64,000 bases of DNA from Gentiana macrophylla (GCA_026214975.1 JAOBSW010000887.1:21073-85072), one strand, 5' to 3'; positions 1-13,127 are shown, counted from the first letter of the stretch. Numbers and translations: made by a program. The notes: generated from the sequence alone by a model not told the origin.

Positions 1-2146
1 AATCCCTAGAGGTCATAAGCATATTGAAATCGTACCACCGGATTAGATGGACATGCGACGTTTCGATCCCAAAGATTGACTCAAGCCGACATCCTACCTG
101 ATCAATGTACCAAGTCACATGGTATTCGGATTCTAAGTACGCGCCGGGTCACTGACCTACCCTGCGGCGGCACACTCCGGTCTTGCTTGGAAGGATGAAT
201 TACTAAGATGCGCTTGGAGGGTATAAATCTTGGGGATATGTCTCACTTGTTTTGAGCAAGTGGGAGAATGTTGTAGATATAGATATAAAGGGTGTGCTCT
301 AAAACAACTAATCCACTTGCCTTTTCGTGCAAGTGGGAGATTGTTAGGTGTAGTGCCGGAAGACAATTATATAATTGTTTTAGGACATAATTAATAATTC
401 ATCTTATTATATGCATGTATGCTTATAATTAAGACACTCTTGAAAACCCTAAGTACCTCATTTATGTAATCACATAACTTAGTGTATGGCTATACACAAG
501 AGGATTGAGTTAGTGAGATGTACTTAAAATTAACTTAGTCCGTAGCGTTTATTAATCACGAGTGCGGGTCTCAAGATTAATTTGCTAATAATGCGCTTGA
601 GAATACTTTAGGTGTGACAATCTTATCCGGATTTGTCGGTAAAAAGGGTACCTAGTGGGGCATTTATATATGATGATAATCATATGAAATTTGGACCCGA
701 TTTGATTTGAGTTCTCGATATAATTCCGTGGTCGAGAAGTCTTATCGAATCACAAGATGATCATATATGGATTAATCTCAATCTGACGTGATCGCTGCAT
801 TTAACGCTTAGACTAGGGTAGAGTTTGATGTGTTAGTAAGGATCACTTCAGTAGTATGTGGTCCAACACTTCTCGTTGGCTCTATTCGGAATGAGTGAGT
901 AGTCCGTGCTATCACAAATATGGAATTCATTCATTCCTCGGAAGTAGACAGACAATTCCCTTATTTGTTAATCACAGAAAGCGATCGATCCGGGAGTTCA
1001 TATTATATTAGTTATGAACTAATTGATCACTAGGGAGTTAATGGTAAATAAGGGTAAGAGGTTTCGAGAAGGGTTTACGGAGATGTCCCGAATCAAAAGC
1101 GAGCGATCTATAGAGGATTTATCCGTATGTAATGATTATATCGGTGGGCGCTTATCAACTCATGGTTGAGTGTAAGTTATCTATATTAATGAGTTCGATT
1201 TGGGTTTATGATGGTGTAATCCAGAATTAATAGATCGAATATTATTATTCGGTCCGACGAATAATTTTATTTAATTTATTGTAAGCTATCGAATATGGGT
1301 CCGTGGTCCCCGACATGGCTCTCTAACATGCATATGTTTTCTCGTCGTTTCTCTCAATTATAATTAAATAGTTGTATTGGACTATTTAATTGATATGTGG
1401 ATTAATTGTTTAGTTGGACTAGTAATTAAATACATGAAAAGATATTTTTAAGTAGACTCGGACACAATGTGATGAAAAATGCGTATGAACCTATTAGGGT
1501 TTATGTGGGCGCATTTTTGTTATTAAATTATTAGTAGAGAAATTAGTTTTTAGATAATTATTTAATATATGATTTAATCATTTATTTGTTAAGTGATAAA
1601 TCATAGAATATTGGATAATATATTTATTTATCATAATTTGTTTGGGATATATATTATATTTATCTTATATTTAAATTAAGGATTAATTTAATAATTATCT
1701 TTTAATTATTAAATCCTTGGAGGACAATGATTACTCTCCTTTATAAAGAGAGTTCTTCCAAGCCTCAAAGAACATCACAACACACGAAATTTTGTGAGTA
1801 AAATAACTTAGAATTTTCGGCTATTTTACTAAGGGTTTGAGTTTTAGAAAACTTTGTGTTTTCTAAGGTAGCATATCGAGGAGGTCCGGCGGCTTGAAAC
1901 ACCATCCACCTGGTGGTGCTTGGAGACACACGTTGGAAGACTTTGGCTTCTCAACTAGGCTCTCAACTAGCTTGGATTGACCTTTTTGTTCTTGGCGTTC
2001 TTGCACCATAAAAATGTTAGTAATCTAACCCCTTCGTAGGATTAGATCTATTATTTTATGTATTTTGATTGTTTAGATCTAGATCTTGTACTTTCCGCTG
2101 CGTAATCGGGTGGATCTTGATCCATCCGGTGATATTACATCCTACA
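1..2146 (+). mobile_element. Non-autonomous LTR retroelement, copy A (3' part)
   Basis: The 3' end of an LTR element that enters from the left edge: internal sequence at 1-341, then a complete 3' LTR. It is the reverse complement of 5756-7920 (copy B), including the purine tract AAGTGGGAGA at 331-340 just before the LTR. No gag, protease, reverse transcriptase or integrase motif is visible in the part present. Family membership is seen directly from the match to copies B and C. The non-autonomous (LARD-like) status is inferred from complete copy B. Confidence 0.8.
342..2146 (+). repeat. 3' LTR of copy A
   Basis: Starts TGTTAGGTGTAG directly after the polypurine tract and ends GATATTACATCCTACA (TG...CA type), about 1.8 kb. 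A TATA-like TTATAAAGAGAG at 1741-1752 lies at the position equivalent to the TATATAAAG box of the copy B LTRs, so it is the likely promoter. The 3' flank starts AGAAT, a candidate 5-bp target duplication whose partner would lie outside the window. Confidence 0.8.
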
Positions 2147-3168
2147 AGAATACCTTGGTTGATCCAATTAGATCGACACTTTATCTACGGTTGTAGTTTC
2201 TGCACGAAGCCGCCCGAGCATTCGACCTCACCGGTGATCCACACGTCTGACTACGCGGAATCCCACCATGGATTGCTACCGGAAAAACTCGGCCGCTAGA
2301 CTCGACTTTTCTCTCTCATAAATCTCTATAAGCTCTCTATTTTTCACAAAACTATTAGCTCTTGGAATTGTGATGTACAAAAGAGCTAGCCAAGCCTCCT
2401 CAAATAGGGTGACTGCGCCCTCTTGTTTCTCAAATCGATTGGGATTAGCTTTTCTAGTAGATTGAGAGAAAGAAAACATTTTTCCTAATAAAATATGGAA
2501 AGTATCTTTTATTGATTGGTCTCATTTAATTTAATATCCTATATTAAATATTTCAAATATATTGTCAATATCTTATATTGACTATATTTATCTTATTACC
2601 ATAAATCTATTTTTTGAAATCAATTAATATCTAATATTAATATTATGTAATATTATTAATTAAATTGCATAACTCAAATGAATCCAATACATTATAAATG
2701 ACGCCACTTCCCACTATTTTGGGAATTGATATTTTCTTTAATTAATACTCCTCCATCCCATTTTATTTTATTTGTCTATTTGACTTTCACACGATTTAAG
2801 AAATGAATTAAATCTCTTAATTTTTAATACAATATGCCTAAACTACCCTTTACAATGTTTTTTTTATCAGACACGACTTTGTGACTTCTCAGCTTTTACT
2901 TCTCGATTGCATCAGCAAGCATTTAAGATTGTTGGCTGCATTTCCTTAAAAAATGTGGAATATATTCCACTTATAATACTAGGACGAATTTTTTTTTTGT
3001 CTCTCAATCTTCTCAAATTGATTGAAAAATGACAGCCTGTTACTAAAAAAAATTGAAAGCATCCCGCCATTTTTTCTCGACTGGGAGAGCATAAAAAGGC
3101 AAGTTATACACCTAGTACTAACAAAGCTCCTCCATTCCATTCACTAACTGCGTAAAAAAAACTTCATC

Positions 3169-4140
3169 ATGGCAACCATTCTATCCAATCAGCAATCTTT
3201 TGTATCACACGAGAAAAAATACTTATCTGATGATGAAAGAGAGGCAATTTTGCAGAACTTGTTGCATCAAAGCCATAATGGAAAACTGAAAAAAGGATCC
3301 ATTAGTTTGATTGCCATGAAATTTTCAGTTTCAACAAGAACAGTTTTGTTAAAGTGATAAAAGAAATATAGTAGCGCCTTCCTTAACAGCTATAGCTTTT
3401 AGGAGAACTGGTAAGCGGTTGATCTTTAACACAGTATCGGGCAGGAAGTCTCGAGTTCGAACCTGGCTATAAACATTATTATTTCCCCATTTATATTGTG
3501 CTGCGTGATGCGTGTGTTGAGCCTCTTTGTTATTGGAGCCTAATTTGCTCCAGGCCGCCTAATTGGCTTAGCTTGTTATAGGCCACACTGGAGGGGAGTG
3601 TTAAAGTGATAAAAGAAATATAAGTAGCGCTTTCCTTAACATATGCCTATAGCTTTTAGGAGAAGCTGTAAGTGACTTGATCTTTAACATGGTATCGGGC
3701 GAGGTCTCGAGTTCGAAACCTGGCTATAAACATTATTATTTCCCCATTTATATTGTGCACGTGATGCATGTGTTGGGCCTCTTTGTTGTTGGAGCCTAGT
3801 TTGCTCCGTGCTGCCTAATTGGCTTAGCCTTGTTATAGGCCCACACTTGGCGGGAGTGTTGATATAAGAAATATAGTAGCACCTTCCTTAATATGACTAT
3901 AGCTTTTAGGAGAAGCTGGTAGCGCTTGATCTTTAACAAGTTTCAAGGATATGGAGTCAATATAGAAATCACATGTCTCAAGACTCTTGTAATGTTGCGT
4001 CTAAAAGGATTGACAGAGTAGGTCGAAAAAGAGTTGAAGTTACTATGGATCAAAATAAGTTTTTGCCTGTGTCTTTTCATTTCTCAAAGGATATTGATGA
4101 GGTAGTAACAATGATGAGTATTCTCACTCTTATTAATTAA
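3169..4140 (+). pseudogene. Mariner transposase N-terminal fragment, split by a TRIM
   Basis: Residues 1-59 contain a plant mariner N-terminal DNA-binding region: LSDDEREAILQNLLHQS, then NGKLKKGS and FSVSTRTV. The frame is interrupted at 3346 by the TRIM and resumes at 3944 with RIWSQYRNHM and VGRKRVEV, typical of the same transposase. TRIM plus duplicated target is 597 bp, a multiple of three, so both parts are in the same frame. Skipping the insertion, the frame would be 124 codons ending at TAA 4138-4140. The D,D,D catalytic domain is absent, so only DNA binding would remain. The start is the first ATG in good context at 3169. Confidence 0.75.
3347..3938 (+). mobile_element. TRIM retroelement with three LTRs
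   Basis: Three near-identical short LTRs (3347-3431, 3599-3689, 3857-3938; 82-91 bp, TGTT...TTTAACA) alternate with two internal segments of 167 bp each. The whole is bounded by a perfect AGTTT target duplication (3342-3346 and 3939-3943). The second internal segment starts TGGTATCGGGC, a degenerate iMet-type primer site, followed by the tRNA B-box-like GAGTTCGAACC. Each segment ends in a purine-rich GGAGGGGAG or CGGGAG tract. No coding capacity. The LTR-internal-LTR-internal-LTR arrangement is a tandem TRIM, as expected from recombination between copies. Confidence 0.9.
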
Positions 4141-5755
4141 GGAGAAATTATTAAGGGTATAATAGGAACTCCCATCCTAATAAGTCAAACAGGACAAGTA
4201 TTTTGGGACATCCCAAAAAGGAAACATGGACACATAAAATGGGACGGAGGGAGTATAATACTATGATTAATTAATTTACAAAATACATGTGTATCAATAT
4301 ACATATATATTCGACACATACATATCTAATATATGTATATTTAATTAATCAACATAATTAATATCTTGTATTATATTTATTCATAATAAATAAATACCAC
4401 AATATTAATATACCACTATAACCTTTATAGTATGAGATAAATTCTTGCCTTATTTGGTTATCAACTATAACCACATTTTAATCGGCTAGATGTTCTTATG
4501 TGTGTGACCCGATAGGCTTCCAAATATGTTGGCGGGTAGACACAAAGTGCAAATTACGAAAATGCCCTTCATGCCTAACGATCACGGGATAAAGTCTAAA
4601 GCAACACACCATGACCCCAATCATCGGAAGATTCAAATGCAATGACTATTACATTTCATGTGAAAAGCGATTACAGCGTAACTTACAATCTTATCATTTG
4701 TAATAATATCCATGCGGTCGTTAGTCGAGTGTCAAAACATCAATGACCGTATCTTATAATCGAATATCATGCTCTCTCAAAGTAACTCATTTACTTCCAC
4801 TTTGCAAAGATTCACGAGAGTAAGACATTCCTTATAAGAAGGCCCTTTCGGATATTCAACTCTACCGATAGTGGCACGCGATTTCCAGACGACCAAACAT
4901 GTATGCATTCTTGAAGATCACACCCAATCACTACCGCATGATCGCCCCCGTGGCTAGAGGAAACATCAATAGTGTCAAAGCATGACAATCCACACCGTGA
5001 TGCCATGCGAGACTTGGTCCTAAGGATAATTACACAACCGCCACATAGTGGGACACTTAACAATGGTGTAAGTGGATTAGTCTAACGTACTCATTCTCTA
5101 ATATACACGTCCACGCATACCCAAGTGTCTCTACACTTGCCCTTAAAAATGGAAGACATCTAATACGTGCTGCTTTGTTTATACCATCAATGCCCCGCTT
5201 AATAGTACATCATCCACAGAGACATTTAAGTATCAAAATTATTAAAGTGATTAGAGATCTCATGAACCATAATCGCTTTATCATGGTTTCTCTATCACGA
5301 CTTCATACTAAGGACGTTATCATATAACAATTCACAATTGGTTCTTTAAAAGAACAAATATATGACAACGAGAAAAGCAATTGTTCGAAGGCTCATAGCC
5401 GCTTAATTGAAGCCCCAGTGAAACAAGGTTTCCACCGGTCGGATCGAGATAGAAGAAAGGTAGAACAATACCTAAAAATTTAATGCCGATCGGAGCCCGT
5501 TTTGAGGCCCGATCATTGGCAGAAAGTTGTTGCTGCATCATGGAGAATGCAGAAAACGGAGCTCAAAGTTTGATAGATTGTTTATGAAAAGTGAACCAAT
5601 GAAAAAAATATTTTCACCGTTCAGAATTAAGAAGAAGGAGGGATGAACGATACCTCCAAATTTCGTGCAGGTACGAACATTTAGTGGAATTTATTCTCGT
5701 TCTTACCACTTGAAAGATTACACTTTGTTATTTGGAACCCAACCAACGTGAGGGG

Positions 5756-7602
5756 TGTTAGATGTAATATCGTCGGATCAATTATGGATTGACCCGATTA
5801 CGCAGCGGAATGCATCAGATCTAGATCTAAACGAAAACAAAGAACATAAATTTAAGATCTAAATCTACAAGGGGGTTTAGGAGCCTACCTTTTTATGGTG
5901 CTTAACTCCAAGATCAAAAGAAGCTCATTGAACACGTGATTGAGCAGCCACCGTCTTCCAACGTGTGTCTCCCAGCAACACCAAGTGGATGGTGTTTCCC
6001 GCCGCCGGACCTCCTTGATATGCTACCGGAATAATCCCGAAGATTATTCCAACTCGAAACCCGAAGAAAGATGGCCGAAAATTCTAAGCCTCTTTCTTTG
6101 ATAATGGCGTGTTATGTTGTGTCAAAAGGCAGGAGAACTCTCTTTATATAGGAGAGTAAAACTTAACCTCCAAGGATTAAATAATTAAAAGATAATTATT
6201 ATAATAATCCTTTTCCAAATAAAAGATAAACATAATATTTATCCCAAACAAATTAGGATAAATAAATATATTATCCAATATTCCATGATTTATCATTTAA
6301 CAAATAAAAGATAAATCACATATTAAATAACTATCTAAGAAAACAAATTCCTTAATAATTAAATAATATAAAATATATACAAAAAAAAAACATGCGCACC
6401 TTTTCTTGAAAAATAAGGTCCATGCATATTTTTCCTATATTTGACCAAAAAAGGGTCAACACACCAATTCGGACCGAAAGTCACGAAAAATATCTTTCCA
6501 GTGTATTTAATTATTTAGTCCAACCAAACAATTAATCACATATCAAATTAAATAGTCCAATCCTACTATTTAATTATAATTGAGGTGCAACGACGACGAA
6601 ACCTATATGCTATATTAGGAGCCACGTAATTACCATGGACCCATATTCAAGAAATTTACAATAAATCGAATAAAATTATTCATCAGACGAGAATAATTAT
6701 ATCCAACCTATTAATTCGGGATTACACCACCATAAACCCAAATCGAACTCTATCGAATATAGATAACTTACACTCAATTTATGAGTCGAAAAGCGTCATC
6801 GATATAATCATTACATACGGATAAATCCTCCATAGATATTCACTTCGATTCGGGATATTTCCGTAAACCTTCTCGAAACATATTATCCTTATTTACCATT
6901 AACCCCTAGTGATCAATTAGTTCATATCCAATATAATATGAACTCGGCCGATCGATCGGTTTCTGTGGTCAACAAATAAAGGAATCGTCTCGTCTACTTC
7001 CCGAGGAAGGAATGGATTACATATTCGTGATAGCACAGACAGACTACTCACTCATCGAGAATAGAGCCAACGAGAAGTGTTGGACCACATACTTGAAGTG
7101 ATCCTTACTAACACATCAAACTCTCTACCTAGTCTAAGCGTTAAATGCTGTGATCACCTCAGATTAAGATTAATCCATATATGATCATCTTGTGATTCGA
7201 TAAGACTTCCGATTACGGAATTATATCGAGAACTCAAATCAAATTGGTCCAAATTTCTATATGATTATCATCATATATAAATGCCCCACTAGTACCTATT
7301 ACCGACAGTCCGGATAAGATCATCACACCTAAAGTGTTCAGGCGCATTAATAGCAAATTAATCATGAGACCCATACTCAGATTAATAAACGCTACGGACT
7401 AAGTTAATTTTTTTAAGTACATCTCACTAACTCAATCCTCTTGTGTATAGCCATACACCGAAAGTTATGTGATTACATATACGAGGTACTTAGGGTTTCA
7501 AAAGTAGTGTCTTAATTATAAGGATACATGCATATAATAAGATGAATTACTAATTTCGCCCTAAAACAATTATATAATTGTCTTTCGGCACTACACCTTA
7601 CA
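5756..7602 (-). repeat. 3' LTR of copy B
   Basis: About 1.85 kb, the direct repeat of 13142-14971 and an inverted match to 342-2146. Terminal TG/CA and adjacent AGGGG at 5751-5755 fix the boundary. A TATATAAAG-like box on the minus strand is at about 6142-6150. Confidence 0.9.
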
Positions 7603-7614
7603 ATCTCCCACTTG
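7603..7614 (-). other. Polypurine tract of copy B
   Basis: Minus strand CAAGTGGGAGAT directly abuts the 3' LTR start. The same tract precedes the 3' LTR in copy A (331-341) and copy C (60064-60075). Confidence 0.75.
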
Positions 7615-10497
7615 CACGAAAGGCAAGTGGATTAATTGTTTTAGAGCACACCCTTATTTATCTATATCTACAACATTCTCCCACTTGCTCAAAACAAGTG
7701 AGACGTAATCCTCAAATCTGCACCTCCAAGCGCATCTTAGTAATTCATTATTCCAAGCACGACCGAGTGTGTGCGCACAGGTAGGTCGGTGACCCGGCGC
7801 GTGCTCGTAATCCGAATACCATGTGACTTGGTACACTCGATCGTAGGATGTCGGCTTGAGTCAATCTTTGGGATCGAAACATCGCTTTCCATCTAATCCG
7901 GTGGTATGATTTCAATATGCCTTTGATTCAACACTGAGGACTAGATCGAATTAACGATCTTCCGTAATTCGACATAAAGTCAGAATCAGCGTTATCAATT
8001 ATATTCTAGTTTGTACCTGAATATACTAGCATATTTCTCCCAAAGAGACTTGAGGATTCACTAAACATCCCATTTAGAATTCATCTGCAGAGGTTTAGAC
8101 AAGCATTCTTGAGAGGTAGGTAGACTACATCGTTAACGCCGCATAAATGCAAGAATGTCTTAACCAGTGAATGGATAGGATTGCCAATGATCGATTCTCG
8201 TGAATTTGAGCGAATCAAATCCTTTAGAATGAATCCCGATGGCATGTCAGACTCTGACTTCAGATAACACACCTATGTTGTTTCCAACTGTTTCAGTGTT
8301 ACCATTCACGAACACTAATATACATACTACTTTACTAATATTGATTCCCAGTCTACGAAAGACTTATCAACATTCTGGTCAAGTCCACATATTTAAAATA
8401 TATGACTTTGAAATGACCTAGAGGTTTGCTTTAATCCCCAAAGGATATAAGCTATGGAAGGATCCTGCCAAAGGTTCTTTTTGAATAAATTAAGATACCG
8501 TTAGTTTCGCAAAAGGTCTTAGGGAATCACCCCTAATTTCTGCTTTGTAACGAATCTGTTATTTGTTCTAAGCTAAAACCCTTCTGTTCTGAATGAATTC
8601 AGATTCCGTTGTTCGGCAAGGAAGTCTCAGGGAATCACCCATATTTCCCGCTTTCTGACGAAATCAAGCAAGACTGAGTAGTAAGAGAGATCACGGTCTG
8701 GTTAACTCTCTACCATACTCAGCTTTACTGTGAAAGTTAAACTTTCCTATTCATTCTACTCTTCTTCATGTAGTTCCAATTACTCCCACTCTGGCCTGAG
8801 ATGCGGTGTGGTTCTACAAGAGTTTCAACAGAATCCGGAGTATCAATCTCCATTCACTGGGGTTATGGATTTTAAACCAACCTCTATGATCGGGGATCCT
8901 ATACAGTCCACGAAGGACTATTGGTCATCAATCTACCCTATAGACCATAAGGTCCTGCAATGGGTAATGGACAAACCATACTCCCACTGCGTTCGGGGTG
9001 GAGTGATATACCGATCTAGTTTAGTAGTTTTTATTAGTGTTTTCACCAACCGCCGGTGTTGGATGTGGATTTGCATAAATCGATTAGTAACATCTTGAGT
9101 ACAAATACTTCAAGATCCAAGGTTGTTATTTATAGACTCTATCGGACCGAGTTTGACAAAGATAACCGTCATTCTCTCGATTTTACGAGTTTTATAACCA
9201 ACCTTTACTCAATGCATTAAGATATTTCACGTCCCGAACGTGTACGCAAAATTTCGATCCTACCTTCAAGCACTCGGTGCTAAATGCCTCTATTTACGGA
9301 AGTGGGGTGAACCGAATTCACTCCTTATCCACAAATGCGTAGGCATCTTTTAGGTAGACTTCTCGGTTTTTCAATACAACCGTTATTTTGCAACCAATAT
9401 CTTAAATGAGTTCAAAGAACGTGATCGTAGCACATCAATAACTATGTAAGGCAAATTTGTGGTGTATCCCTTAGTGAAAACATTTCACCTGGGAGGTAGG
9501 CCGAGCATCATCCCAAGACTACACAATAACCTATTTTCGAGTATGGAATACTCTATCTCAGTGAAATCGAGATTTCCTCCAAATATTTTTGATAAACTTA
9601 CCGGAGTCTCGAATAGTAGTCAAACAAGATGTCACTACTTCAAAAGCTCCCACTAGCTTGTACCTTTCATATGACCCAAGATTGTTATGAACAAGCTATG
9701 TTACTTCTTTAAATCTATTACCCTTTCTCGATTGAAAGGAAACTTAGTCATTGTTCCTTTGAGACAGTGTTCCTTTGACTGGGAGATATGAATCACCCTA
9801 AGCCAGTCTTCAGATCTTGTCTTTAGGGAATATGCACTAATTAATAGAATAGAAAGAAGCGTTTATCGAAATACGGAAACCATTTGCGTTTATATGTTTT
9901 AAGATGTGTTACTAATACCTTTTCAACAATGATTAGTGGTTCTGACTTTATCAAACAAAAGTCCGAGTCTTGGATTCGTGCTACGACTGTTACATTCATC
10001 GTCAATAAGACAAACAAATTATCCTATTGAAAATGAATACGTTCGTTCCAACGAATCCGAAAGCGTAAAATGAATTTTCTGTGATGCTCAAGAATTGAAT
10101 CGAGATTCATTTCCTTATATCACTCCCACTAGTCAATCGAAAAAAAAAAGCGCCCGTTGTCTATTTTATTTATCGTTTAATGCAAAGCTACCTAGTTCTT
10201 CCAAAGAACTTTAGCTTTCAAGAAAATTACTAGGATACATTGGACAGTGATCCGAAATCACTTTCATTATCCTCTAATTTCCAATTTATTAATTTTCCGG
10301 TTTAGCCTTAAAACTACTTAGTCTAGATGACTAACACGTATAAACATTCTTTCCCATTCTCGACTTTCCTTAGATGGAAACAGTCTTGAACTAGCAGTTC
10401 GTGTGAGTAGACACTACTCTTGAGCGTAGGATGTTTGATGTTACTTGCTTGGACTATCGATTTTTCTAATCGTTAAATCATAAGACCAAAGCTCCGA

Positions 10498-10847
10498 CTA
10501 GTTTATCGGTTCCAAATACCGTCTAACTAGCAACACTTTGTATTTATGATTTTTCAAAGATCGAAAATCCCCGAACTAAGCTCCCACTAGTTTATCGATT
10601 CCAAATCTTGTCTAACTAGAAATGCTTTGTTCATGATGTTTCAACGATTATAAAATCTCCGAACTAAGCTCCTACTAGTTTATCGGTTCCAAATCTTCGT
10701 CTAACTAGTAACACTTTATTCTTGTTTTTCCAATAAAAGGAGAAACTTACATGCGATCTATTACACATTTCTAATAATTCGAGAAAAACAACAAATCATA
10801 AGGCTAAGGCTCCACTAGTTTATCGGTTCCAAATACCGTCTAACTAG
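10498..10847. repeat. Four 33-34-nt hairpin-like repeat units
   Basis: Units at 10498-10530, 10587-10619, 10675-10708 and 10815-10847. Each starts CTAGTTTATCG and ends GTCTAACTAG. The ends CTAGTT/AACTAG and the inner CGGT/ACCG are complementary around a TCCAA loop, so each unit can fold. Each is preceded by GCTCC-type sequence and followed by a short AT-rich run. The same units occur three times in copy C (62925-63221). Confidence 0.75.
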
Positions 10848-12534
10848 CAACGCCTTATGTATATGATTTTCCAATTTTCAATTAGAAATTTGATGTGTAA
10901 TTACACTTTTAAAATTCACTAAATGAATTTTATCTGATAGTCCTATGTCATCTTTTGTAAACTAAGTATGGTCGTCTCTCGTTCAACACGAGTGACACCC
11001 GTGACACACCTGTACTATGTCACTTAAGTTTTAAAGGCTCAAAAAAATTTCTTCCGAAAAGTTAAGCGCATTTATTGATAATTACAACGCACTTGTTACT
11101 TTCCACATTTTTATTGAAGTCCTATTACTATGACGTTTAGTAACCTAGAGGTTTAGTTGTAAATAAAATGACAGAAAGTTAAATTCAAAAATAAATTTTC
11201 ACTACTAGATTTATATTTTAGGAATAATAAACTATAAAGTCTATCCTACCATTCCAAGGATTTAATCTCACACCTCGAGTGCCGCCAGCAGTGGTCACCA
11301 AAGAGGCGATGATTAAACCGAGACAATCTCTCTCAATGATTAATCTTCGAGAATCAAACATCTCACGGGAATCGAGACATCACGGACCTTAATCGCGATT
11401 ACCTTCCTTTTCTAGCCTAGATATTTCGAAAATATCCATAAAGAGTGTGACCTACTATATCGGATCTCAAAGCACGCCCGAGTATGCCGCGAGAGGTCGG
11501 TCGATGACTCAACGAGTACCGAAATCCTATCCTTTCGGAAACCAAGCCTTGAATTTTGATAGGGGTGAACACCACCCGCAGGGCGGAATCAAAGCGGCTC
11601 GGCGTCGCCACCCCTTATCTCACGTGCTTGCATCTATAGTAGAGGCCGTGGGGTTGGTTGTCGCCTTCCCCGCTCCCACTCAATATTTTGAAAAAGTGGT
11701 GGGTTTACTAATTACGGTTGCGGTCTTGACAATAAGAAACAATAAATCGAAGTACTCCGAATAGAGTCGGTTATGTAGGCAAGCCTACGCCGCCTTATTC
11801 GTTGGAACATATGTGATGATTCAGGCCAATCCGGCAAGAGAAGCCCGTTTAGCCGAAGGCTTATCGGCTATGCTAAGTCTGTCGAATATTTGTAACGTAC
11901 ATCACACGTGGAGGTGAGTCGATTGAGCGGCTTCGGTTGAACTCGCCCAACCATGGTTAGACCATTTCGAACCCATGTACTAAGATTCTCCGATTTCTAA
12001 ATCGTCACCCAACGCTGCGTAATCTCGTTTCTGTTTAAGGTGGGTTCACTGAGAAGTCATCACCGAAAAACTCAACGATTTTTCCAAGTGGGATTCACCG
12101 AGAATCCATCACTAAAATCGTAAGCGATTGACAAAAAACCGGTTCCTCGGTTTTTATAATTAGCTACTTATTATTTAACTACCACATATTAAATTAATAA
12201 GCATTAATACTAATTATTCGAGTTATACATGCCTAATTTATTCGAAATAAACTAGCTACATGTATGCATTGGAGTGGAATCATGAAGATGCAAGTCATGG
12301 CAATTTTCCGGTTTTAAGCACGTAATCTTGATCAAACACAAAATTATACCGAAAAGTAAACACCGAGATGGACCGTTGGTACTTCGACTAACTATTTTCT
12401 AAGGAAAAATAAAACTTAATCTATGTCTTGAGTCTTGATCTTCAAATCTTGAACTCGAATCGCCGGATCACGAACCACGAACACCCGAGAGGAGAAAAGG
12501 CTTTTTAATTAAATAATCAAATATTTTAATTAAA

Positions 12535-12672
12535 CCTTTTTTTTTCTCGGCTGTTGCTAAAAAAAATTATTCCAATTTTTTTTTTATTTTTTTTTTTATT
12601 TTTTATTTTTTATTACGCATGTTTTATAAAAAAAATAAAATAAAACAGGTGATATTAAAATAAAATAAAAAC
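12535..12672. repeat. Poly-T then poly-A low-complexity tract
   Basis: Long T-rich runs (12536-12614) are followed by A-rich runs (12627-12672) in the leader of copy B, about 0.5 kb inside the 5' LTR on the element strand. The tract could fold back on itself. No function is apparent. Confidence 0.7.
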
Positions 12673-13127
12673 ACATTCAGCCTCTTTAGAGGAAACCCTA
12701 GCCGCATGCATGGTACCAAATTTACTTCAGCCGCATGCACTGTTTAAAATTAGGGTTTTATTCCGTTTCTCCTCGTTCATACCTTGGGTTTCGCCTTGAT
12801 CTTCATCATTTATTCAAGATCTTCATCTTTTCGAGCCCGGAACAACAAAATTACAATAAAAGGTGCTACTTTACATTGAATTTTCGAAAAAAGACATAAA
12901 AAAAAAAAATACAAATCCTATGCTCAATTGTTACTAAACAAAGGAGCTACAAAATAGATCTACGGGTAAACAATACCAACCCAATCCATCTCTTCAACCA
13001 CAACATTCACAAGCATACAACATGATTAATTTCGAATTTTACCATAAAAAAACGAAATAAAAACATCTAAAACATGCTTTTCCACTCCAAGATCTAAAAT
13101 TCATATACTTTGATCGTTAGATCAAAG

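Larger units (their letters stand above)
2748..4253 (+). mobile_element. Internally deleted mariner-like element
   Basis: Flanked by TA dinucleotides (2746-2747 and 4254-4255). Terminal inverted repeats start CTCCTCCATCCCATTTTAT on the left and CTCCCTCCGTCCCATTTTAT on the right (read inward), the signature of plant mariner/Stowaway elements. Without the nested TRIM it is about 0.9 kb, far shorter than autonomous plant mariners, and it keeps only the start of the transposase. It is a deletion derivative that could move only in trans. Confidence 0.85.
2147..5755. mobile_element. LTR-type debris hosting nested elements
   Basis: Apart from the mariner element at 2748-4253, this stretch has no convincing gene. 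The left part (about 2230-2470) has the same layout as the copy B LTR leader: a CACACGTCTGAC-like stretch, then GATTGCTACCGGAAAAA. It may therefore be a distant relative in minus orientation. The right part (4300-5755) resembles LTR or untranslated retroelement DNA without recognisable coding motifs. Assignment is by layout only. Confidence 0.35.

Noticed and set aside
11447..11764. 105-residue open frame in copy B
   Set aside because: The homologous stretch of copy C (63785-64000) has indels that are not in multiples of three, and the translation resembles no protein.
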